This document shows positions 25,879 to 34,997 of a DNA stretch of 64,000 bases, piece by piece. Under the pieces are notes generated by a model. It saw only the letters and a program-made list of their open reading frames with translations. It was not told the DNA's origin and ran no database searches. The DNA lies in contig CAMNUE010000007.1 of the NCBI GenBank assembly GCA_946560065.1, forward strand, positions 1 through 64,000, written 5' to 3'. Origin of the DNA: an uncultured bacterium. Its GTDB lineage: Bacteria; Bacillota_I; Bacilli_A; RF39; UBA660. The translations under genes were made by a program, and so were the position numbers. Each line of letters opens with the position of its first letter. Position 1 is the first letter of the stretch.

Positions 25879-26349
25879 CTATATCTTCATCATAAAATAC
25901 ATTGAATAATCTTTAAAACCTTTTTTTCTGTATAAATTAACTGCTGGAGTATTATCAATAAATGCATTAATTTTTACAAATGAACAACCTCTTTCTTTAG
26001 CAGTCTTATTAAATTCATCAATAAGTTTAGTACCAATTCCCATACCACGACAACTATCCATTACTGATAAACGACTAAGATAAGCAACATCCTGTCTATA
26101 TACTCCATCATTCTCAATAATATTACCATCTACAAAACCAACTACTTTAGTATCAATTAAAGCTACTAAGAAAAATCTTTTGCGTGACCTAATATCTTTT
26201 AGTAAACCATCTTTTCCTTCTTCAGTTTCATAATAATTATCTTCGAGATTTAAATCAAAAGGCTTCTCTGTATCCCATAATTGTTTTGCAAGAACAACAA
26301 TCTCTTCTAAATCATCCTTTCTTGCTTTTCTAATTACTACTTCACCCAC
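25879..26349 (-). CDS. GNAT family N-acetyltransferase
   Basis: The acetyl-CoA-binding segment (RLSVMDSCRGMGIGTKLIDE, with the Q/RxxGxG/A loop RGMGIG near residue 103) and the C-terminal NAVNLYRKKGF-type helix (PAVNLYRKKGFKDYSMYF) are typical of GNAT enzymes. The acceptor is unknown. The start is GTG with AGGTG five bases before it. It overlaps no gene, but is only 8 bases from the PHP gene, so they are cotranscribed. Confidence 0.92.
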   Translation of the reverse strand: MGEVVIRKARKDDLEEIVVLAKQLWDTEKPFDLNLEDNYYETEEGKDGLLKDIRSRKRFFLVALIDTKVVGFVDGNIIENDGVYRQDVAYLSRLSVMDSCRGMGIGTKLIDEFNKTAKERGCSFVKINAFIDNTPAVNLYRKKGFKDYSMYFMMKI

Positions 26350-26357
26350 ATTAACAC

Positions 26358-27263
26358 CTACTTTCCGTTTTTCACATCAAACTCTGGAATAAATTGAACA
26401 ATCCAATCAGAGACTACATCTTCATCTATATGTAGATTTCCTCTACCAGTACCTAAATTATGATTTACTTTTCTAGTACCATGGAAATCACTTCCACCAC
26501 TCATAAGTAAACTACGCTTCCTACATACATCTACCAAATAAGCAGATTGTTCCTCAGTAAACGTTGTATAAAAGCATTCCAAGCCATCCAAATCATAATT
26601 ATCTAAAATATCATCTAACTGTGCAGAAATATTTTTTGAATACGCAAAAGTATGAGCTAAAAATGCTACTCCTCCCGATTGATGAATCATTTGAATAGCC
26701 GTCTCTAAACTAGGAAATAATGATGACTGATTAACATACAATGGACTTTTAGGATTATATACTTCATTCCTAGTAAAACCACTAGCAGTAGTAATTGATT
26801 CTTCATTTAAAAAGAATTTAAAATTATCAGGATTTTTCTTTATCTCATTACAAAAAGCAATTCTTGAAGATTCAACCTTTGGATCAAAATTTATATTTTT
26901 CTCATCAAAGATAACCCCTATTCTCCTGTACTGATTAAGAATAAGTTCATACTCCCTCAGTTGTTTCTCTTCAAAAGTCAAAACATTCTTATCTAAAAAC
27001 TCCTGCATCATATCTAAGTCAAATCCATAACCTAAAACCTCGATAGTTTCTCCTTTATAAGTTGTTGTTATTTCAACTCCAGAAATAATCTTTCCAGAAA
27101 AAATATTTCTTAAATTCATATTCTGAAGTTCATAATGAGCACGAATTGTATTATGATCCGCAATTGATAACAATGATAATCCAATCCTTTCTGCTTCCTC
27201 TAATAATTCTAAAGTACTAGAACTTCCATCTGAGTTCTTAGTATGTGTATGTAAATCTATCAT
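26358..27263 (-). CDS. PHP-domain phosphoesterase
   Basis: It starts MIDLHTHTKNSDGSSS, the PHP metal-binding motif I (HTH...D), with ADHNTI (motif II), AHTFAYS (near residue 195) and GGSDFHG (near 255) supplying the other His and Asp ligands. Proteins of this type are exonucleases or nucleotide 3'-phosphatases such as YciV/RNase AM. Length 301 is normal. An ordinary GGGAG ribosome site precedes it. It is upstream of the GNAT gene in the same operon. Confidence 0.88.
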   Translation of the reverse strand: MIDLHTHTKNSDGSSSTLELLEEAERIGLSLLSIADHNTIRAHYELQNMNLRNIFSGKIISGVEITTTYKGETIEVLGYGFDLDMMQEFLDKNVLTFEEKQLREYELILNQYRRIGVIFDEKNINFDPKVESSRIAFCNEIKKNPDNFKFFLNEESITTASGFTRNEVYNPKSPLYVNQSSLFPSLETAIQMIHQSGGVAFLAHTFAYSKNISAQLDDILDNYDLDGLECFYTTFTEEQSAYLVDVCRKRSLLMSGGSDFHGTRKVNHNLGTGRGNLHIDEDVVSDWIVQFIPEFDVKNGK

Positions 27264-27443
27264 AACAATCTCCCAATCTATTTACTAATAAATATAGTTT
27301 AAACACAATATTTAATATTTCGCAATATAAATTTTAATTTAACTAACCACAAAAAAATCTTTATTAAAATAATTCTTTCATTATAATTTAAAATGGTATA
27401 TAATATGAATAAATTTCAAAGGAAAATCAAGAGGAGATTCAAA

Positions 27444-28085
27444 ATGACAAAATATTTTGAAAAAGATAAAATGAATGATGCTTCTTACCAAGAAGTAGCT
27501 ATTGCCATCAAAGAAGGAAAACTTGTTGTATTCCCCACTGACACTGTTTATGGAATTGGAACCAATGCCTATGATGAACAAGCTTGTGAAAAGATTTATG
27601 AAGTAAAGGGAAGACCTATGTATAAACCATTAGTTGTTTTAATATCAGATATTTCTATGTTAAAAAAAATGGTAAAAAATGTTACCCCTGTAGAGCAAAA
27701 ATTAATTGATACTTTCTGGCCAGAATCATTAACTATAAAATTCTTAAAGAAAGAAAATAGCTTTCCAAACATTATATCAGCAAATGATGAATATATAAGA
27801 GTTAGGCTTACAAAAAAAGACCCAATCCACAGACTAATTGAAGAAGCAGGAGTACCAGTAGTTGCACCAAGTGCAAACATATCAGGTAGTGAAACAGGAA
27901 CAAAAATAAATAATATTATCAACGAATTAGGAAACAAAGTTGATTATATTTTAAATTATGGAGACATAGAATCAGATATTGTCTCAACAATTGTTCAAGT
28001 AGAAGACGAAAAGATTGATATAATTAGAGAAGGAAAAATAAAGAAAAAGCAATTATCAAAAATTGCTCCAATAATAGAAAAATAG
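27444..28085 (+). CDS. Threonylcarbamoyl-AMP synthase (Sua5/YciO/YrdC)
   Basis: It makes threonylcarbamoyl-AMP from threonine, bicarbonate and ATP for the t6A37 modification of ANN-decoding tRNAs. The PTDTVYGIGTNAYDE, KGRPMYKPLVVLI, RLTKKDPIHRL and APSANISGSETG motifs are all intact. Only the YrdC domain is present (213 residues, no C-terminal Sua5 extension). The ATG at 27444 is preceded by GAGGAGAT; a longer frame to 27393 is not supported. Confidence 0.93.
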   Translation: MTKYFEKDKMNDASYQEVAIAIKEGKLVVFPTDTVYGIGTNAYDEQACEKIYEVKGRPMYKPLVVLISDISMLKKMVKNVTPVEQKLIDTFWPESLTIKFLKKENSFPNIISANDEYIRVRLTKKDPIHRLIEEAGVPVVAPSANISGSETGTKINNIINELGNKVDYILNYGDIESDIVSTIVQVEDEKIDIIREGKIKKKQLSKIAPIIEK

Positions 28086-28107
28086 CTAATAATAGCTATT
28101 TTTATTT
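28078..28107. terminator. Bidirectional terminator
   Basis: AAAATAGCTA and TAGCTATTTT form a perfect 10-bp stem with a 4-base loop; T runs follow on both strands. It separates the convergent YrdC and HTH-repeat genes. Confidence 0.8.
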
Positions 28108-28108
28108 A

Positions 28109-29692
28109 TCAAAATTTAGATATTTCATTAGAACTTTTTAAAAAATTGCCCTTTCTAGCAGTAAAGATTGAATTCATCTTTTCTCTTTTCCTAATTATCT
28201 CTAACTTTTCAGCATCACTAATCATATCACTATTTTCTAAATCAGAGATAGAAAAATTAGAATCAAGAATAAAACTATTAATAACCTCTTTAAGTTCTAA
28301 AAACTTAGGAGTATGATCAATTATATTCCCATCAAATGGTTTATATAATTCAGTAAAAATAAGTTTTATTTCTTCATCAGTTACATTATATAAATCAAAC
28401 ATTTCTAATAATTCTTTTATTTCCCATTCATCAATTATAGCTGAAAATTCAAATAACAGTAATTGTCTTTTAACTTTATCTATCTGTATCTGTTTCCTAT
28501 TTATAAATTCTAATTCTTTATCTGATACATAAAAAGTATCCATAGTCTCCTTCTTTTCTTCAAAATCACATTCACTCAAAAAAGAATATAATTCTTGCAT
28601 CCAATCAATTTCTATTTGTGAAAAACCACTATCTCGATTATTAGACACAAATATAATTTTTGTAACAGCATCACCAATACTGCAATGATTGTCCCTAATA
28701 ACTTTAATTAATCTATTAGAATCAATTCCAAATAACAACATTAAGTGCTTTAATAAAATATGATATTTTTCATAAATCCATTTTATCGGAACTTGTTGAC
28801 CATTATTTACATAAGCAGCTATTGCCTCATCTGGAGTTTTACCATAAGTATTAATCATATAATAAATTACCCAATAATTATATGAATTTTCTAAACAATA
28901 ATTATACAGACTTTTTTCCTCTAATAATAAAGTAGTTTTTCTTTTTGCATGTACTTCATTCTCTATTTCTTCCAAAGTTTTACCTGCTGAAACTAACTTA
29001 TCTAACTTAATGACTGATATACCTAAATATTTAGAAAATTCCGAATAATCGCCTTGTTTCCCTCTTAAAAGTGCTTTTCTTCTTTTAAGTTGCGATTCTT
29101 TAGTTATAAAAACAGCTTTATCTATATTTCCATATAATTCATAATATTTTCTAAGAGTATCACGTTTTATTTCTTCAAGTTTAGCAATACCAGAAATAGT
29201 CATCAATTTTTTCTTATAAAGAATTGTTCCATTCTGCTTAGCTTGTGCAGTCTTGGCAAAATCTACAGCTTTGTAAATATCGTTAGTTTCTTCATAATAT
29301 TTAGCAAGTGCCTTATTCCCTACTTCCTCAAGTTCAGCAATTGCATGAATTGTCATATATTTATCGTAATAGAAAATATCGCCACTTCTCTTTTTTTGTG
29401 CATTTTTAGTCTCACCAACAGCTTGATAAATATCATCATAAGTTTCATAATTTTTCTTTAATGACTCAAACTTTAACTTTTCTTTTTTGGCAATGGCTTT
29501 TAAGCTTAGAATCTCATCATAATATTGAATATTTCTTTGAGCCAAAGACTTTTTAGCACCAGCAACAGCTAAATTCATATCTCCTGTTTTTTTATACCAA
29601 TCTGCCAAAGTTGAACGACTTATTCCTTCTAGTTTCGCAATTTCAGCCTGTGTCATCATTAATTTATTATATTCATACAATGGTCCTTTCAA
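28109..29692 (-). CDS. Protein with four tandem HTH-like repeats, function unknown
   Basis: Residues 12-210 contain four units of about 50 residues, beginning near 12, 62, 112 and 163. Each has the pattern AIAKLEEI-x5-L-x2-YYE-x3-DIYKAV-x2-AK-x-AQ, and a weak fifth unit lies at 213-250. The first unit (EIAKLEGISRSTLADWYKKT) reads as a classic helix-turn-helix, so nucleic-acid binding is likely. Residues 250-527 are a helical, charged domain not recognised. The start is probably TTG at 29692. It sits downstream of the Cys-His protein at 29710-30333, 17 bases apart. Confidence 0.65.
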   Translation of the reverse strand: MKGPLYEYNKLMMTQAEIAKLEGISRSTLADWYKKTGDMNLAVAGAKKSLAQRNIQYYDEILSLKAIAKKEKLKFESLKKNYETYDDIYQAVGETKNAQKKRSGDIFYYDKYMTIHAIAELEEVGNKALAKYYEETNDIYKAVDFAKTAQAKQNGTILYKKKLMTISGIAKLEEIKRDTLRKYYELYGNIDKAVFITKESQLKRRKALLRGKQGDYSEFSKYLGISVIKLDKLVSAGKTLEEIENEVHAKRKTTLLLEEKSLYNYCLENSYNYWVIYYMINTYGKTPDEAIAAYVNNGQQVPIKWIYEKYHILLKHLMLLFGIDSNRLIKVIRDNHCSIGDAVTKIIFVSNNRDSGFSQIEIDWMQELYSFLSECDFEEKKETMDTFYVSDKELEFINRKQIQIDKVKRQLLLFEFSAIIDEWEIKELLEMFDLYNVTDEEIKLIFTELYKPFDGNIIDHTPKFLELKEVINSFILDSNFSISDLENSDMISDAEKLEIIRKREKMNSIFTARKGNFLKSSNEISKF

Positions 29693-29709
29693 GCTACCAA
29701 CATCCTTTC

Positions 29710-30333
29710 TTATTTTATTTTCGGCTTTTTAAGTTCTAAAACCTTTAAAAGATGATATGGGTTATTTTGAGGTTCATCTATAATTTGTACATTTCCACCA
29801 TAACCACATTTTTCTGACCAACTACCATCAATATTTTCTCTAATTACATGAAAATCCCTACATATAAAACCATTATTATAAAATATCGCAATCTTAGAAC
29901 CGCCATGAATATTTTTAATACCAAAATCACTATCAAAATATTCTATCTGCAAATCTTCCAAGTCTTTAATTAAATTAAACATAAGCTTATTAGAAAAATC
30001 ACTACATCTACACAAATCTCCTGTTACCATAGGATTACTAATAAAACCTATACTAAAATCTCTATATCCTTTTTCAAATTCTTCAAACTTCTTATAAAAG
30101 ACATCAGGACAATCCAATCCTAAAGCATATGTATAACAATTTCCAAAATCATTACTGAATAACTCATAATCAACTTCATAATTTGAAATATTATTCATTA
30201 AAAAAATATTTAACTTACAATATTCTGCATACAAAACTCTAAGATCTTGAACACTAGAAACCAACGCTACTCTATTCTTTAATTTTAACAATTCCAATTT
30301 TATATACTGTTCACGTAATTTTATAATAACCAC
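29710..30333 (-). CDS. Cys-His protein, papain/NlpC-like fold suspected
   Basis: Not firmly recognised. GNCYTYALGLDCPD (near residue 65) and DFHVIRENIDGSWSEKCG (near 160) resemble the Cys and His segments of a papain-like group seen in surface and phage proteins. No signal peptide is visible. The start is unclear: the GTG at 30333 lies on top of the GAGGTGG ribosome site, so an ATT or ATA codon two or three codons later may be used. It precedes the HTH-repeat gene in the same direction. Confidence 0.5.
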   Translation of the reverse strand: MVIIKLREQYIKLELLKLKNRVALVSSVQDLRVLYAEYCKLNIFLMNNISNYEVDYELFSNDFGNCYTYALGLDCPDVFYKKFEEFEKGYRDFSIGFISNPMVTGDLCRCSDFSNKLMFNLIKDLEDLQIEYFDSDFGIKNIHGGSKIAIFYNNGFICRDFHVIRENIDGSWSEKCGYGGNVQIIDEPQNNPYHLLKVLELKKPKIK

Positions 30334-30410
30334 CTCAAACTACTTTTTTACTTTAATCTAAAAGTATTTGACTATTATAACACAAAATATTATCAACAGT
30401 ATTCTACCTT

Positions 30411-31496
30411 TCATCGAAAATGAATTGTATTATGCTTACAAGAATCACATAAAGGTCCAAGTTCTAGATTATATTTTTTTGCAATTAGAGATGATTTTAT
30501 TAAAACTTCTTTCATAAAATCTGGATTAGGTAAAAAAGTTTCTTCATCATTTGGAATATATGGTGATAAAACAGGCAAACATCCTACTTTACACAATTCC
30601 TCAACCGCTCTTAAACTATCACTTATATTTTCAATTCCAATAATAATACAAGATCTAACATTACCTACACCAAAAATATCCACAGCCATCTTTATAAACT
30701 TAAAATAATTATCTCTTCCAACAGAATCTTTTTGAGGAATATATTTTTGTCTATAAAAATCATTATATAATTCTAAATTTATTGATAAACCTGATATATT
30801 CCATTCTTTCAATTTTCTTAAAAACTCCAAATACCCCCTATCATTATTACTAAATATATTTAATCCTCTTGGAACAAACATTATGTCAATAGAAAAGTAT
30901 TTTCCATACTTCTTACCAAAAAACTCATAAACATTATTTAAGTACTCATAATCCTCACTTCTATTTAAAGGACTACCTCCACTTATTAAAATATGCCTAA
31001 ATCCAACATTATTTAAAGCATATTGAAAAGCCTCATCTAAATCATCAATAGAATGTAGCATATATTCTTTTCTATTCAAATCACAAAATTTACATTTATT
31101 TGCACACCCATCAATAGGTTGAATTCTAATACGATCACCATGAACATTAACATAATTGATTACCAAATCACCATTTGAAAGCTTAGCAGCTTGTAAAGCA
31201 AAGTCTGGAGGTTGAATTATATTCACAGTACAAATAGTTATTTCACCATATTTTAAAACATAAATTTCATTAATTAAATAAACCTTATAAGGACTATCTT
31301 CATTCAAATTAGCATTAACATAAACACTAGAATTTAAGACTATCATTAATCCCCTTGTCGTTATATAATCTTCATTATTAATTTGATTCTTATTACCTTT
31401 TTTTAAGGAATTATAACATTCTCTATCAATAGATATACCATAATACAATAAATCCAATTTATACTCAAATAATTCCTTTGTCCTAATCTCTTTCAT
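30411..31496 (-). CDS. Radical SAM protein with SPASM-like Cys pair
   Basis: The Fe-S motif CANKCKFC (near residue 123) starts a radical SAM barrel, followed by ILISGGSPLN (SAM-binding GG motif) and a C-terminal LGPLCDSCKH pair that may bind another cluster. An N-terminal region of about 110 residues precedes the barrel. The substrate is unknown. The ATG at 31496 has GGTGG upstream; an earlier frame to 31514 falls within the leader. A TATAAT box lies just before it. The gene stands alone. Confidence 0.82.
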   Translation of the reverse strand: MKEIRTKELFEYKLDLLYYGISIDRECYNSLKKGNKNQINNEDYITTRGLMIVLNSSVYVNANLNEDSPYKVYLINEIYVLKYGEITICTVNIIQPPDFALQAAKLSNGDLVINYVNVHGDRIRIQPIDGCANKCKFCDLNRKEYMLHSIDDLDEAFQYALNNVGFRHILISGGSPLNRSEDYEYLNNVYEFFGKKYGKYFSIDIMFVPRGLNIFSNNDRGYLEFLRKLKEWNISGLSINLELYNDFYRQKYIPQKDSVGRDNYFKFIKMAVDIFGVGNVRSCIIIGIENISDSLRAVEELCKVGCLPVLSPYIPNDEETFLPNPDFMKEVLIKSSLIAKKYNLELGPLCDSCKHNTIHFR

Positions 31497-31657
31497 ATCA
31501 GCCACCATCTTCAATAATTATAATAGCACAACTTTAATAACGACAACTAAACTTTCAAATAAACTTCAAGAATAAATGTAAAATAAATATCTCTATGTTT
31601 ACTAATTAATAAAAATAATTTAAAATATAATAATCATTATAAGAAAGGAAAGATTAG

Positions 31658-32575
31658 ATGAAAATAAATAATGAATTAAAATTGATATTTGAAGAGACTA
31701 AAAATAATAATCCAAATATGTCATTGGATGAAATTTTATACGCAGTATATAATAAAATCAAAAAACAATACAACAAATCATTTGACGTACTAAGAAATAT
31801 GATTTTAGAAGCAAATAATATTGATGAATTAGAATATTATACCAAAAATGTTAACCCAAATTTAAAAGAATACATTGAAAAAAATATATTCCCCGAATAT
31901 GAAAAAAACGACGGTGGTCACAATATTGCACATATTCTAGAAGTCATCAGAAGAATTTTCGCAATAAATGACACTTTTAAACTAGGATTAGATGATAATA
32001 TAATGTACGCCATAGCCTCATGCCATGATTGGGGAAAATATGAAAATCACGAAACTCATCATTTAATTGCCGCAAGAAACTTTATGAATGATGAAGGTAT
32101 GAAAAAATTCTTTAATGACGATGAAAGACAGATAATCAAGGAAGCAATCGAAGATCACCGTTCATCTAGAGAAGACGAACCAAGAAGTATTTATGGAAAA
32201 TTGATTTCATCAGCCGATAGAAACACTAGAATTGAAATTGTATTTATTAGAAGTTTTTTTGTTGCTAAAGAAAGAATGCCCGAAGAAAACATTGAAGACT
32301 ATCTAGATTTTACAATTAAAAGATTAACGAAAAGATATGATGAAAAAAATCCTGAAAACATGTTTTTTGAAGATGAAACATACAAAGTATTTATCCACGA
32401 TATGAGAGAATTATTAAAGAAAGAAGATGAGTTCAAAACTAGATATTGTGAAGTTAACAATATAACATCAAGAGAACATAAGGTTAAAGACGAACTAGGC
32501 GCAATCATTTACACAGAAAATAATCAACAAAATAATTTTAAAAAAGTTAAAAAGTTATCTTCCACAATATTTTAA
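31658..32575 (+). CDS. HD-domain phosphohydrolase
   Basis: An HD-superfamily metal-dependent phosphohydrolase. GGHNIAHILEVI (His ligand), ASCHDWGKYE (His-Asp), IEDHRSS and SSADRNTR (Asp) follow in the family order over residues about 85-190. About 80 helical residues precede and follow it. The substrate (nucleotide or cyclic dinucleotide) is unknown. The ribosome site AGGAAAG is good and a strong terminator follows, so it is a single-gene unit. Confidence 0.85.
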   Translation: MKINNELKLIFEETKNNNPNMSLDEILYAVYNKIKKQYNKSFDVLRNMILEANNIDELEYYTKNVNPNLKEYIEKNIFPEYEKNDGGHNIAHILEVIRRIFAINDTFKLGLDDNIMYAIASCHDWGKYENHETHHLIAARNFMNDEGMKKFFNDDERQIIKEAIEDHRSSREDEPRSIYGKLISSADRNTRIEIVFIRSFFVAKERMPEENIEDYLDFTIKRLTKRYDEKNPENMFFEDETYKVFIHDMRELLKKEDEFKTRYCEVNNITSREHKVKDELGAIIYTENNQQNNFKKVKKLSSTIF

Positions 32576-32596
32576 ATATCTATAATACATAAAAGT

Positions 32597-32630
32597 AAAA
32601 CTACTTTCAAATCATGAAAGTAGTTTTTTA
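32597..32630 (+). terminator. Terminator after the HD gene
   Basis: AAAACTACTTTC and GAAAGTAGTTTT form a 12-bp stem with a 7-base loop and a T run. The following 190 bases up to the next gene hold no intact gene; a short hairpin near 32745-32765 could end the minus-strand gene. Confidence 0.85.
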
Positions 32631-32826
32631 TTCTAAAAAAACAAGTCACATACAAATATAACATGCATAAACACAACAAACTAAAGAGTAAACTATTATT
32701 TATATATAATTAGAATAATAATCTATAATTTTCTTATTCAACAAAACAAATGAAAAGTTTGTTTAACACCAGCATGATATCAATGCACCAGTTATTTTCA
32801 ACACAATGTTAATATCTAATCCTATT

Positions 32827-33168
32827 TTAATCATCTATAATCGGAGATATTATTCTTTGACCAAAACTACGACTTTCCTTTTTTAATTTTTTAACAGGAC
32901 CAGCAATTGCTTTATTACCATCAAAATTAGTTGTTTCTAGCAATACATCATCCTTATCTAAAAGAAAAATTGAATCTGTTTGCACTGCAACATAATATGC
33001 TTGGGCAGGAACACCATCTGTAAAATCATCAGTTAAAAAGCTTTGAATCAAATAGCTCTTTTCATCATTTACTTTTACAATTCCAATACCATAAACTTCT
33101 TCTTCATCACAGATTCTTTTTGCTCCATAAGAAGCCCCTAAACCTGGTTCAAGTCCATAAATATTCAT
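32827..33168 (-). CDS. Hypothetical protein, 113 residues
   Basis: Not recognised. It reads as one small alpha/beta domain (VYGIGIVKVNDEKSYLIQSF, AQAYYVAVQTDSIFLLDKDD, then a basic Lys-rich end). No signal peptide or membrane segment. The ATG has a good AGAGGTGA ribosome site. It lies beside a decayed gene. The clean coding frame and ribosome site support a real gene, though its function is unknown. Confidence 0.55.
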   Translation of the reverse strand: MNIYGLEPGLGASYGAKRICDEEEVYGIGIVKVNDEKSYLIQSFLTDDFTDGVPAQAYYVAVQTDSIFLLDKDDVLLETTNFDGNKAIAGPVKKLKKESRSFGQRIISPIIDD

Positions 33169-33240
33169 TTTTCACCTCTAAAATTATTTTATTAAAAAAT
33201 CAATAATATTATAGTTTAAAATATATTTATAAGTCAAATT

Positions 33241-33607
33241 AATTCATCTAACTTTTCAATCAAACTATTAACATAATTATCGACTTCTTTCTATATTGCT
33301 TTATGATTTTTAAAGTCTCTGGCAACTCTTTAATACCTGATTTTAATTCCAAATGACCTATATTAAGAATAAATGTTTTTTTCGGAATAGTATTCTAACT
33401 CTTTTAAAGAACTTATAGGATAGTTACCACTACAAATATCATACCTATACTTCATTAGTAAAGTATCATTTACAATTTGTATTCTCTCCTGTTAAAAATC
33501 AGGAAATATCACATTTAATCCTAAAGATGTACATTCTTTTACTAAATACGGTACAAATGAATCTTTTTGTTACCTTTAAAGCTATGAATAATAAATAAAC
33601 TTTTCAT
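33241..33607 (-). pseudogene. Remnant of an RBBP9/YdeN-type alpha/beta hydrolase
   Basis: From an ATG at 33607 with GAGGG upstream, MKSLFIIHSFKGN is followed, after a frameshift, by DSFVPYLVKECTSLGLNVIF, the N-terminus of RBBP9/YdeN-like serine hydrolases. Near 33330 another frame gives NIGHLELKSGIKELPETL, the catalytic-His end of the same family. Stops and frame changes break the rest and the Ser motif is gone. It fills most of the 33169-33712 gap. Confidence 0.6.
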
Positions 33608-33642
33608 AACCCTCACCTTTATCTATTTAGTATTATATCAAA

Positions 33643-33672
33643 GGAAAAATACCAATCACATTGACTGGTATT
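33643..33672 (-). terminator. Terminator after tmRNA
   Basis: Minus strand AATACCAGTC / GATTGGTATT arms with a 5-base loop and five T residues, about 40 bases past the tmRNA 3' end. Confidence 0.75.
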
Positions 33673-33712
33673 AATTTATATTAAGTTCAAATTGTTTGAA
33701 CAGATTACTCAA

Positions 33713-34092
33713 TGGTGGAGCTGAGGAGAATCGAACTCCTGTCCAAAAATAGTGCCACATAAACCTCTACAAGCTTAGTTAACTAATTATATTCGCACAT
33801 CAACCAAGTAGTTAACGACCAAGTTAATGCACTAGTCTTAAAATTCTTTCTACTCAGTAGACACTAAGTAGCTATAACCTATAAATATGAACCTCTAAAT
33901 AATTCCTAGGTAAAAATCATTAGAAGCGCTGACCTATTCTTATTATAAGGCATAAGCAACTGCTTGGTTTCCACCAAACAAGTTAGCTACAGCATTTTTT
34001 AATTTATTTGCATTTATTTTTTTGTGTCCGTAACGTGGACATTCGACTTGCCATCTATGTTCATCTATTCCTGTCGAAACCAAATCAGCCCC
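33713..34092 (-). ncRNA. ssrA: Transfer-messenger RNA
   Basis: The 5' end GGGGCTGATTTGGTTTCGAC and the 3' end GGTTCGA-type arm (CAGGAGTTCGATTCTCCT) with AGCTCCACCA form the tRNA-like domain; GGGGCT pairs with AGCTCC. It frees stalled ribosomes with SmpB, whose gene is 4 kb away. The tag frame begins at a GCA resume codon near 34010 and reads ANKLKNAVANL then FGGNQAVAYAL before two stops. The tag ends in YAL rather than the usual LAA. The minus-strand extended -10 box TGATATAAT (34104-34112) lies just upstream. Confidence 0.95.
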
Positions 34093-34103
34093 ATGTGTAC
34101 CTT

Positions 34104-34112
34104 ATTATATCA
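34104..34112 (-). promoter_or_regulatory. Extended -10 promoter of tmRNA
   Basis: TGATATAAT on the minus strand, 11 bases before the mature tmRNA 5' end. No convincing -35 box, as expected for an extended -10 promoter. Confidence 0.5.
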
Positions 34113-34145
34113 CAAAAAAACTAAAAAGATACACATATACAATAA

Positions 34146-34841
34146 TTATTTATATCCCTTAGTATTTTTTCTTTTAATTTTTTTCTTATTAACTTTTTGT
34201 TTTTTTCTATTATTTTTTTCACAGCTACTATTTACCTTACTAAAATTTGGATTTAACTCCTTTAAAACTAATTCTAAATCACTAATAACACTATCAGGTA
34301 TTAAAGAATCCATTCCTATTTCCGAAATAGACTTTAATCCACTAAGAGCTTCCTTTAAATTACCATATCTATGTTTCTTTAACATCTCATAATATTGCTT
34401 AGGAACACCAGTAAGTTCTCTAAGACTACTTCTGATTAAATAATTTATATCTTGAATAATTTCTAAATCATCAATCCTTTTAATTTGTATTTCGCAATCA
34501 ATTTTTTCTCCAAGCATATGATTACAATATTCATCCAAATTAGCCCTATATAAACGATAATCTGATGAAAGAATTTCTCCATCAACCGAAAATAAATTAG
34601 TACTTTTTTTAGGAACTATAGAAAGACCATTTAAATGATTTTCAGGCGAATTATTCAAATTATCAATAGTATGAACATCAAAAGATTTATAACCATTAAA
34701 ATAACCTACCAAAACAGTCTTCTCATTAACTAAATACCCTTCAGTATAAAAATCTTTTTTTACACTAAAATAAGCGTAAGGTTTATCATCTTTAGTAACC
34801 AAATAATATCTATTCTTTAAAATATTATTAGTACCTTCCAT
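34146..34841 (-). CDS. Hypothetical protein with a Lys-rich tail
   Basis: Not recognised. The N-terminal 100 residues look beta-rich (YYLVTKDDKPYAYFSVKK, KTVLVGYFNGYKSFDVHTID). The middle is helical (DLEIIQDINYLIRSSLRELTG begins it, LIPDSVISDLELVLKEL ends it). The last 30 residues are almost all Lys, Arg and Asn, suggesting nucleic-acid or ribosome contact. GAGGTGAT precedes the ATG. It lies just upstream of tmRNA in the same direction. Confidence 0.6.
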   Translation of the reverse strand: MEGTNNILKNRYYLVTKDDKPYAYFSVKKDFYTEGYLVNEKTVLVGYFNGYKSFDVHTIDNLNNSPENHLNGLSIVPKKSTNLFSVDGEILSSDYRLYRANLDEYCNHMLGEKIDCEIQIKRIDDLEIIQDINYLIRSSLRELTGVPKQYYEMLKKHRYGNLKEALSGLKSISEIGMDSLIPDSVISDLELVLKELNPNFSKVNSSCEKNNRKKQKVNKKKIKRKNTKGYK

Positions 34842-34967
34842 AAAATCACCTCTTTAATTAATTTTTTACTATAATTCAGTTATTAACAAAAGTCAAATTT
34901 AAAGAAAAAATATATATGTAAAAAACTGTATAAAACAACCAAAAAAATTAATAATATTAGTAATTGA

Positions 34968-34976
34968 TGATATAAT
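34968..34976 (+). promoter_or_regulatory. Extended -10 promoter of pflB-pflA
   Basis: TGATATAAT lies about 9 bases before the GGAGG ribosome site of pflB. The -35 region is poor, suggesting that an activator or a regulator such as Rex may matter. Confidence 0.45.
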
Positions 34977-34997
34977 ATGTACGGAGGTTGAGAAGAA

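Noticed and set aside
32633..32826. Possible gene remnant (GLDINIVLKITGALIS on the minus strand)
   Set aside because: Only about 20 codons can be read, with stops after; the resemblance to a known family is too weak.
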